NCBI GenBank assembly: GCA_016180645.1
Contig: JACPAV010000064.1
Span: 1 to 12,549, forward strand
Source: Nitrospirota bacterium
GTDB lineage: Bacteria; JACPQY01
Direction of reading: 5' to 3'
Length of the DNA stretch: 12,549 nt
A program made the translations under genes and the position numbers. Shown in pieces: positions 5,717 to 11,200 of the stretch; the first letter of the stretch is position 1, and every line of letters begins with the position of its first letter. The notes below the pieces were generated by a model. It ran no database searches and was not told the origin of the DNA. It saw only the letters and a list, made by a program, of their open reading frames with translations.

Positions 5717-6559
5717 ATGAAAAGTTCGATCGGCGGTTTTGCGCGATATCTTCGTCGAACACCGCCCTGGCTTGAGGGGGCTCAATTCGTCGACCACATG
5801 CTTCAGTTCTGGCAACCCCGCCTCTGCCCTTCGATGCGAGAGGCTGGACGCGCCTACTTCGACGTCGCCCTCAGAATCCTTGGTCGGATCAAACATTGTC
5901 GGCCGATGTCGGCCGCGACACATCGGGCGATCCTCACGATCCTGCCCGTGCCGGAAGCGTACTGGCTGGCTCGAACACTTGCCAACTCCTGCCGCGAGCA
6001 AGGGTTCTGGGAGGATGGCATGGAGGCGTTTCCCATCGTTCGGAAGAATATCGCGGACAAGGTGTACGACGATGAGAGGCGTCGGGACCTCATGCTCTTC
6101 GGGGAGTGCAAGGAGTGCCTGGCCCGGTCCGCGCCTTTGACGCTGGAGCATCCCAAGCGGCCTTTCTTCATTTGGTCCAGGCGTGTCGAGCCGCTCACGC
6201 TCGAGTATTCGAAGAACTATGCCTTCACGGATTTCTATCCAAGGGAGCTCATCAGCGTCGTCTCCATGGTGGGGGATGAGATCATGAAGGGGTACATCGC
6301 AGGATACGAGGAGGCTCGTCTCCGCGACCCTGACCTGCTGGACACGGCCGTGTTCCGTCGGGATCTGGCTCACGCCATCCGGCACGTGGCTCAAGCAGCA
6401 GACAATCCCAACCATCTTGTCATCGAAAGCTGGGGGCCGAGCAAGATGTGGGAAAGCGGCTGGAGACCGGACTGGGCGCGCGATCCTATTTCACCCATCA
6501 GGAGCCAACGCCGGGCAAAGGTGGGAAGGAGGCGAGATGCCGTACGTGCTCTTCCGTGA
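5717..6559 (+). CDS. CxxC protein, paralog 3, 280 aa
   Basis: The same blocks as in paralog 2 appear in the same order: FVDHMLQFWQPRL (24-36), AGRAYFDV (43-50), His60-Cys61, HRAILTILPVPE (69-80), GFW, DLMLFGECKECL with Cys131 and Cys134, KRPFFIW, TDFYPREL, RRDLAHAIRHV, and ESWGPSKMWESGWRPDWAR (237-255). Start is uncertain. ATG 5717 gives the length and N-terminus of paralog 2 but has no Shine-Dalgarno match. GTG 5603 overlaps the previous stop (GTGA), as at 1845, and would add 38 Pro/Arg-rich residues. The 3' end overlaps the next gene by 23 bases. The family is uncharacterised to my knowledge; tandem duplication of one ancestor gene explains the pair. Confidence 0.75.
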   Translation: MKSSIGGFARYLRRTPPWLEGAQFVDHMLQFWQPRLCPSMREAGRAYFDVALRILGRIKHCRPMSAATHRAILTILPVPEAYWLARTLANSCREQGFWEDGMEAFPIVRKNIADKVYDDERRRDLMLFGECKECLARSAPLTLEHPKRPFFIWSRRVEPLTLEYSKNYAFTDFYPRELISVVSMVGDEIMKGYIAGYEEARLRDPDLLDTAVFRRDLAHAIRHVAQAADNPNHLVIESWGPSKMWESGWRPDWARDPISPIRSQRRAKVGRRRDAVRALP

Positions 6560-7832
6560 CCATCTGCCCGAGATCGCCGAGCGTGAGACCCGGTCGATCA
6601 CCGTCTTGCCCGAATCCAATCTGGGCCTTCCGCCGGGGAACTATGGGTTCATCGAAATGTTCTGCGATGAGACGGGCTGCGACTGTCGGCGCGTTTTCTT
6701 CTACGTCGTCTGTTCGTTCCGCAAGGAGGTCCAGGCGGTTGTGGCGTGGGGTTGGGAAGACCCCGCGTTCTACGCGAAATGGATGAGGAGCGGTGATGCT
6801 CGTGATGTTGCAAACCTCAAGGGGCCTATTCTGAATCTGGGCAGCCCTGAAACGGAACTGGCCCCCGGCATCCTGGCGATAGTCGAGAACATTCTGCTGA
6901 GGGATGCCGCCTACGTCGATCGCGTCAAGAGACATTATGCCCTGTTCAGGGACAAGGTTGATGGCTGTGTGCACGGCCGCCTCGGGGATGGACCGAGCGC
7001 GGAGGAGTTGGTCCCCACAGCGAGTCCCTCCGGAAGGAAAGTCGGACGCAACGAGCCGTGCCCCTGTGGGAGTGGAAAGAAGTACAAGAAGTGCTGCTTG
7101 GGGAAGGAGGCGTCGGAGCCTGAGTTCGAGGGTCTCGACGACGCAATCGATTCCGTTGGAACGAACGCCGAGGATGCCGCCCACGTGAATCGCCCGAGAA
7201 GTCGCAGACCCCGCAGGCGGGTTCAGTTCGCGAGGGTATTCCAGTTCAAGATCACTCTCCACGGGACGAATCCTCCGATCTGGAGGCGCATCCTGGTCCC
7301 GGAGAACTACTCATTCTGGGACCTGCATGTGGCCATCCAGGACGCGATGGGGTGGAAGGACTATCACCTGCATGTCTTCCGGATGTGTCGTGCCGGAAAG
7401 GGGAAGGAAAAGCTGATCGGTATTCCGGATGAGGAGTGGCAGGAGGAGTTTCCCACCTTGCCGGGTTGGAAACAGGCCATCGCGGACTGGGTCACCCTGA
7501 ATCATCCCACGGCTGAATATGAGTATGATTTCGGAGACAGCTGGGAGCATGAGGTGGCGCTGGAAGAGATTATTCCGCGCGATCCCGCCGTGGCCTACCC
7601 TTCTTGCACGGAGGGCGCGCTATTGGCCCCTCCGGAGGATGTCGGGGGCATCGGCGGCTACTACGATTTCCTCGAGGCCGTGCGGGATGTGAACCATCCC
7701 GAGCACGACGAATGGCTGACGTGGGCCGGTGGCGCCTACGATCCCGATTCCTTCGATCCCCGGAAGGTGCATTTCGACGATCCCGATGAAAGATGGTCCA
7801 TTGCCTTTGAAACCATGGGCGAGGAGATTTGA
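6537..7832 (+). CDS. SEC-C motif and pRiA4b ORF-3-like protein, 431 aa
   Basis: ATG 6537 has a strong GGAAGGAGGCGAG site and lies inside the end of the previous gene. Three parts are visible. Residues 1-150 form an N-terminal domain with a cysteine cluster (Cys43, Cys48, Cys50 in FCDETGCDCRR) and the LPPGNYGFIEMF motif. Residues 169-187 are a SEC-C zinc motif (EPCPCGSGKKYKKCC; Cys175, Cys177, Cys186, Cys187), as in the SecA tail, which binds zinc and often proteins or nucleic acid. Residues 234-420 match plasmid pRiA4b ORF-3-like proteins (FQFKITLHGTNPPIWRRILV, YEYDFGDSWEHEV, PPEDVGGIGGYYDFLEA). That family is common on plasmids and mobile elements and has no established biochemical role, though it was once linked to IS1096. 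The combination fits an accessory, mobile setting. It is the last gene of the plus-strand run. Confidence 0.85.
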   Translation: MPYVLFRDHLPEIAERETRSITVLPESNLGLPPGNYGFIEMFCDETGCDCRRVFFYVVCSFRKEVQAVVAWGWEDPAFYAKWMRSGDARDVANLKGPILNLGSPETELAPGILAIVENILLRDAAYVDRVKRHYALFRDKVDGCVHGRLGDGPSAEELVPTASPSGRKVGRNEPCPCGSGKKYKKCCLGKEASEPEFEGLDDAIDSVGTNAEDAAHVNRPRSRRPRRRVQFARVFQFKITLHGTNPPIWRRILVPENYSFWDLHVAIQDAMGWKDYHLHVFRMCRAGKGKEKLIGIPDEEWQEEFPTLPGWKQAIADWVTLNHPTAEYEYDFGDSWEHEVALEEIIPRDPAVAYPSCTEGALLAPPEDVGGIGGYYDFLEAVRDVNHPEHDEWLTWAGGAYDPDSFDPRKVHFDDPDERWSIAFETMGEEI

Positions 7833-7870
7833 TGGCTCGTGTTGCCGAAGTGGGGCGCGGCTTGTGCTTC

Positions 7871-7888
7871 ACGCCCCTTCGGGAGCGT
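7871..7888 (+). terminator. Weak hairpin after the operon
   Basis: ACGC-CCC pairs with GGG-a-GCGT (one bulged A) around a TTC loop, 39 bases after the last operon stop. No T-run follows, so termination here would be inefficient or Rho-dependent. The remaining bases to 8074 contain nothing else I can name, apart from a TATTAT at 7905-7910 without a matching -35. Confidence 0.25.
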
Positions 7889-8074
7889 ATGATAACCCCG
7901 CGCTTATTATGAAATTCTTCACGAAAATGCGGAAAAGGCCCGGACGATTGCCCGGAAAGGAAAGCCCAAGCACCCCCGGCAGACAAATTGGATGTCCCCT
8001 TGTCCGGCTTCCGGCCCGGGAATGCATCGCCGAGTGAAATCTGAGCCGCCCCGTTGACCGGGCCAGCCGATTCC

Positions 8075-9238
8075 ATGCGAGGGGATCCATCGAGGTCCGG
8101 TCGCAATAGACCCAGACTGCGCGTTCTGGCTCTTCGTGGTACGCCCAAGGAGACCATCCAGTGTCTTCTCTGCGGGCTCCGGATGAAGAACCTGGGGATT
8201 CATATTGTTCGGGTCCATCGAATGAGGTCTGAAGACTACAAACGCCGGTTCGGGGTCGTTTACGTGGCAAGTCCGGCTGCTCGGAAAGCCGTGAGTCGGG
8301 CAATTACCCGATGGACCCCCGCCAGGATCATAGCGGAACTCCGGCGCCTCACGACATCGGCGCACGGCCCGCGCCAACTGCGGCCGCAACGCGTTGCGAC
8401 GCACCGGCGACTTCAGACACGTTGCCGCTACCATTTCGGTTCGTATAAGGCAGCACTCCAGGCCGCCGGGCTCGACCTCCACGTGTCCAGCCGCCGCTTC
8501 AAATGGGACCGCGCGCGTCTGGTCGCTGAAATCAGATCGCGCCGACGGCAGGGACTTCCGCTCAACGCCAACGCAGTCCCCCACGGCATCAAGCGTGCGG
8601 CCGCGAGACACTTCGGAGGATATGGGGTGGCCATCGAAGCTGCCGGGATCCGGTATGCCACGATCAGAAAGACCAAGCCTTATGATCTGAAGCTCATCAT
8701 CCGCGCAATTCGCAAGAGGTGGGCGTTGGGGAAACCCCTCAATCATAAGGTGGTCAAATTGGAGGACACATGGCTTGCCCAGGGCGCCCGGTTGCGGTTC
8801 GGAAGCTGGGACGGAGCCCTCCGGGCCGCCGGCTTCGATCCGAAGAAGATTCGGTTCCGGAAAAAGTGGTCCCCTGCGGAGGTGATCAGCCGGATCCGGT
8901 CCCGATCTCAATCTGGCCAACCGATGAACCTGAGGGCCGTATTTTTCGGTGATTCATCGCTCTACGCAGCCGCCTGCCGGTACTTCGGCACGTGGCAGAA
9001 GGCCGTGAATGAGGCGGCGTTGGATTATGAAGCTATCCGTCTGAGAAAAGTCTGGACCATGCAGGATGTCCTGGACAGCATCCGCAGGCAAGCGGCCCTT
9101 GGCATTCCGCCCCTCAAGGCGGCGATGGCAGAGCGGGAAAGTACACTCCCCAGCATCGCCCGAAGGTACTTCGGGACATGGAGGGCGGCTGTTGGCGCCG
9201 CAGGGCTGGATCCGGCCGGCCCGGCGGAGGCTGGATGA
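8075..9238 (+). CDS. Ros/MucR-type zinc finger with five HNR repeats, 387 aa
   Basis: The N-terminal finger has the spacing Cys30-x2-Cys33-x9-His43-x4-His48 (QCLLCGLRMKNLGIHIVRVH), followed by RSEDYKRRFG, which resembles the SPEEYRAKWG segment of Ros/MucR regulators. Five repeats follow at about residues 80-140, 144-200, 202-261, 265-322 and 327-380. Each has a W-containing helix, a Lys/Arg-rich helix, then a (Y/L)FG(S/T)W-x-x-A-(L/V)-x-(A/E)-A-(G/A)-(L/F)-D signature. This is the homing-endonuclease-associated repeat (HNR), thought to bind DNA. No nuclease motif (GIY-YIG, HNH, LAGLIDADG) is visible. It is very basic and probably binds DNA. ATG 8075 is preferred; TTG 8054 is in frame. Neither has a good ribosome site. 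Confidence 0.8.
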   Translation: MRGDPSRSGRNRPRLRVLALRGTPKETIQCLLCGLRMKNLGIHIVRVHRMRSEDYKRRFGVVYVASPAARKAVSRAITRWTPARIIAELRRLTTSAHGPRQLRPQRVATHRRLQTRCRYHFGSYKAALQAAGLDLHVSSRRFKWDRARLVAEIRSRRRQGLPLNANAVPHGIKRAAARHFGGYGVAIEAAGIRYATIRKTKPYDLKLIIRAIRKRWALGKPLNHKVVKLEDTWLAQGARLRFGSWDGALRAAGFDPKKIRFRKKWSPAEVISRIRSRSQSGQPMNLRAVFFGDSSLYAAACRYFGTWQKAVNEAALDYEAIRLRKVWTMQDVLDSIRRQAALGIPPLKAAMAERESTLPSIARRYFGTWRAAVGAAGLDPAGPAEAG

Positions 9239-9505
9239 TTACAGCCACAAGTAGGCCGGTAGGTCACCTCGATGTAATATTTTGGGTCGGTTGCACCAGA
9301 ATGGTGCTCCGAGACGGGTTCGTGGGTAGTCTCGTCTCTGAGTTGATCCGAGGGCCTGTGGGAATCTGGACATGCGTAGCGGTGTGCAACGTCATGTGAA
9401 AACGATGAATTCAAAACCCTTGTTGTGCACTTTTGCAGAAATACGCGCCCAAGGCCAGTTTGTGATGGAGGAGGTTCCGGAGGATGAGTCGACGGGGGAC
9501 AGGTC

Positions 9506-9985
9506 GTGACGGCCCCAGCCAGGGACAGTGCCGGTGTGCGAATCCCTCCTCCCCTCATCGTGGCGGTCGGGATCGGACTGGGCTTTTTCCTTGAGCGCCT
9601 GAAACCCTTTCAGATTCTTGCCTTGTTCGATCCGTTGCCCATGCGTATCGCGGGCGGGGCGCTGATTGCGTTGGGCGCATCGATCCTGCTCCTCACGGTG
9701 CGGCACTTCAAACTGGCCAGGACGGAGCTCAAGCCTTGGAGGCCGTCCGCCTCACTCATACGGAAAGGGCCACTGAGAGTTTCCCGGAACCCCATCTACC
9801 TCGCGTTTCTGCTTGTCCAGTTCGGCGCCGGGATCTTGACGCGAAACACGTGGGTCCTGCTTTTCTCCATTCCCGTGTATCTGGTGCTGCGATTCTATGT
9901 GATCGCTCGCGAGGAACGATACCTTGAACGTGCTTTCGGAAAGGCGTACCTCGAATACAAGACCGGCGTACGCCGGTGGCTGTGA
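9506..9985 (+). CDS. Isoprenylcysteine carboxyl methyltransferase-like membrane protein, 159 aa
   Basis: Integral membrane methyltransferase-like protein of the ICMT/PEMT group, which uses S-adenosylmethionine on lipid or prenylated substrates; bacterial members mostly have unknown substrates. About four membrane segments are visible (residues 14-28, 46-65, 97-112, 115-133). The family signatures are GPLRVSRNPIYLAF (88-101), where the Arg-x-Pro-x-Tyr motif binds the methyl donor, and the C-terminal REERYLERAFGKAYLEYK (135-152). Length fits the short bacterial group. Start GTG 9506 is the only in-frame candidate that keeps the first segment; a purine-rich GGGGGACAGG precedes it. No functional link to neighbours is evident. 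The 267 bases before it contain only a weak hairpin, GGCTG/CAGCC, at the end of the previous gene. Confidence 0.85.
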   Translation: MTAPARDSAGVRIPPPLIVAVGIGLGFFLERLKPFQILALFDPLPMRIAGGALIALGASILLLTVRHFKLARTELKPWRPSASLIRKGPLRVSRNPIYLAFLLVQFGAGILTRNTWVLLFSIPVYLVLRFYVIAREERYLERAFGKAYLEYKTGVRRWL

Positions 9986-10063
9986 AGGATGGCGCGTTGA
10001 AGGGCGGGAACCACGGTCGAATCCTTGGCGACCCCCGAGATGCTGCGCCATCCCGCACATGGA

Positions 10064-10113
10064 AGGTTTTCGGGAAAACCTGCTCGGGGAAGCATCGCCT
10101 CGAAGCGAGGCGA
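10064..10113. repeat. Two perfect hairpins upstream of a membrane-protein gene
   Basis: AGGTTTT (10064-10070) pairs with AAAACCT (10075-10081) around CGGG, and TCGCCTCG (10095-10102) pairs with CGAGGCGA (10106-10113) around AAG. They lie in the 162-base gap between the methyltransferase-like gene and the next gene. They may be a terminator/attenuator pair or a REP-type element. No T-run is attached. Confidence 0.5.
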
Positions 10114-10147
10114 CACTCCGACTCCGTGAAAGCCTCGGTCGAGTAGC

Positions 10148-10750
10148 ATGATCAAGGGCCCGCTCCTTCAATCCACGCTCGCCGCCATCGGCGTCGGATA
10201 CGTGCTGGGGTTTTTCGGCGAGGGGGTCCGGGACGTGCTCTCGCGCGTGTCCAAGTGGTGCATCTGGGGGGCGTGGGGGATGATCCTCCTGGCCGCCATT
10301 CTGTACAGGGGATTTGGGGTGGAGGGCGCGGCGGCTTGGGTGGGTATCGTGGGCGTGAGTTCGCTCGGTCTCGGCGCCTCGCTGACCTTTGCTGCGCTCC
10401 TTTCCCTCTTCACGGAAGTGGTGGTCGACAACATCAAGGAGGCGCGGCGTCCCGGAAAGAGTCGGCAGGAAAAGGCCGAGGACGCCGCGTTGATCGCGGG
10501 GCCGGAAGTAATCCGGGCTCAGCGGCGGCGGGATCTCGCGGCTTGGGCGCTGATGTTCGCCGGGGTCGGCGTGGCTGTCTTTCTTGTATTTGTTTTCGTG
10601 CCGTCCTTCGCCGAGGTCGTCATGGGTTGGATGCGCATGGAGAAACTGACCGAAGAGACGGGGATTGTCCATTCCGGGAACTACGCATGGATCGGGCTGG
10701 CGCTGGGCGCCTTCATGCTGGGCGCCGCCTACTGGCTGAGGCGCTTATAG
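10148..10750 (+). CDS. Multi-pass membrane protein, unknown function, 200 aa
   Basis: Start ATG 10148 lies after an in-frame gap; the ribosome site is weak (GTCGAGTAGC). Hydrophobic segments are at about residues 8-23 (amphipathic, LAAIGVGYVLGFFG), 38-55 (CIWGAWGMILLAAIL), 61-88 (AAWVGIVGVSSLGLGASL), 130-155 (AAWALMFAGVGVAVFLVFVF) and 179-197 (YAWIGLALGAFMLGAAYW). A charged cytoplasmic loop (94-128, NIKEARRPGKSRQEKAEDAA) splits them. I recognise no family or motif. Its 3' end overlaps the 3' end of a small convergent gene by 22 bases. Codon use is similar to the neighbours. Confidence 0.75.
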   Translation: MIKGPLLQSTLAAIGVGYVLGFFGEGVRDVLSRVSKWCIWGAWGMILLAAILYRGFGVEGAAAWVGIVGVSSLGLGASLTFAALLSLFTEVVVDNIKEARRPGKSRQEKAEDAALIAGPEVIRAQRRRDLAAWALMFAGVGVAVFLVFVFVPSFAEVVMGWMRMEKLTEETGIVHSGNYAWIGLALGAFMLGAAYWLRRL

Positions 10751-10872
10751 GAGTCGTCCGTTGCGCGTGTCCCGTTGGCACGCCGATCCTGGAAATAGAT
10801 GACAGCCAGAACCGCCAGACCGATGCCCGCTCCGGTAAGGTAAAGCGTCATGTAGTAGGTACTAAGATCCAC
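10729..10872 (-). CDS. Very small single-pass membrane protein, 47 aa
   Basis: This ORF starts with GTG (complement of 10870-10872), preceded by AAAGGAG with 7 bases spacing, a good ribosome site that lies over the end of the upstream small gene. The product begins MDLSTYYMTLYLTGAGIGLA and continues with VLAVIYFQDRR: a short polar N-terminus, one membrane helix (residues about 8-28), then a positively charged cytoplasmic tail ending DDSYKRLSQ. The stop falls inside the 3' end of the convergent membrane-protein gene. It probably forms a two-gene unit with the next entry. Function unknown; single-helix proteins of this size are often subunits or regulators of larger membrane complexes. Confidence 0.5.
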   Translation of the reverse strand: MDLSTYYMTLYLTGAGIGLAVLAVIYFQDRRANGTRATDDSYKRLSQ

Positions 10873-10874
10873 GT

Positions 10875-11065
10875 TCAGGCTCCTTTTTCAAGGTAAACGG
10901 CTACAGACACAAATATGGCCGTGACGAAGAGCCCGGCCATCATAACCTTGGCGTTTCCGAGTTGTGTAGCGACAAACGGCGCAACGACGGTACCCCCAAA
11001 CGTCAGCTTGGCGCATCGTAGAAGAACTTCGCCAGACTCGTCCGCTGTGTCTTGTTCATTGCCAT
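10875..11065 (-). CDS. Small two-helix membrane protein, probable frameshift
   Basis: The C-terminal part reads KLTFGGTVVAPFVATQLGNA, then KVMMAGLFVTAIFVSVAVYL and EKGA, two membrane helices, and ends at 10875. Upstream, that frame opens only with a GTG at 11081 and an odd N-terminus. The other frame begins at ATG 11065 or 11059 with MNKTQRTSLAKFFYDA and hits a stop at 11003-11005. Joined at about 11005-11017, the two frames give a natural-looking FFYDA/AKLTFGG junction, as in small membrane proteins of this type known to me from other bacteria. So one base seems to be missing, by mutation or sequencing error. If the frame is not broken, the product would be a 68-residue protein starting at 11081. 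The two small genes lie two bases apart. Confidence 0.5.
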
Positions 11066-11071
11066 GACCAA

Positions 11072-11080
11072 AGTGTAGCA
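11072..11080 (-). promoter_or_regulatory. Extended -10 promoter of the small membrane genes
   Basis: On the minus strand TGCTACACT is an extended -10 element (TGnTAnnnT). Transcription would start near 11065, at the ATG of the frameshifted gene, so the message could be leaderless. There is no clear -35. The bases upstream belong to the decayed RCC1 tail. Confidence 0.3.
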
Positions 11081-11083
11081 CGA

Positions 11084-11160
11084 TTACGGAAGATTTGTGA
11101 CGGGGACGGGGGTGGAGCGGTTGACGGTGGTCCGGTCGCCGAGTTGGCCGGCGGGGTCGA
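11084..11160 (-). pseudogene. Decayed copy of the RCC1 gene 3' end
   Basis: On the minus strand this reads DPAGQLGDRTTVNRSTPVPV followed by TNLP and a TAA stop, clearly homologous to the true gene's end (NLYGQLGDGTSTQRLTPVPV then TNLP stop). Its last 31 bases are identical to the true end. It has no start and lies downstream of the real stop, so it is a leftover from tandem duplication or from a longer ancestor gene. Confidence 0.7.
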
Positions 11161-11166
11161 GAAGTA

Positions 11167-11182
11167 TCAAGTCAAGACTTGA
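11167..11182. repeat. Perfect TCAAGTC palindrome between the two RCC1 ends
   Basis: TCAAGTC (11167-11173) pairs with GACTTGA (11176-11182) around AA. It lies 19 bases past the RCC1 stop on the minus strand and could act as a weak terminator, but no T-run follows. It lies in the 37-base block that breaks the homology between the two RCC1 tails. Confidence 0.5.
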
Positions 11183-11200
11183 CCCGTGCGCCTTTTCCGA

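Noticed and set aside
4086-5762. 558-residue open frame on the minus strand
   Set aside because: It lies antisense to the ScpB-like gene and paralog 2, both with family-level similarity. Its Pro/Arg/Leu-rich product shows no domain and arises from high GC at third positions.
6537-7832. pRiA4b ORF-3-like domain as a transposase
   Set aside because: The family was once linked to IS1096, but no transposase catalytic motif or terminal inverted repeats are seen here.
7832-7912. 26-residue ORF overlapping the stop of the SEC-C gene (TGATG)
   Set aside because: The coupling-type overlap is suggestive, but the peptide is short with no feature and includes the weak hairpin at 7871-7888.
7919-8920. 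333-residue minus-strand frame
   Set aside because: It is antisense to the HNR-repeat gene, whose repeats are unmistakable.
9239-9505. tRNA or other RNA gene in the gap
   Set aside because: I found no cloverleaf, no T-arm GTTCGAATC-type match in the right place, and no T-run terminator. Only a short GGCTG/CAGCC stem is visible.
9752-10672. 306-residue open frame on the minus strand
   Set aside because: It is antisense to two membrane-protein genes whose hydrophobic segments are coherent; its own product is His/Pro/Arg-rich without motifs.
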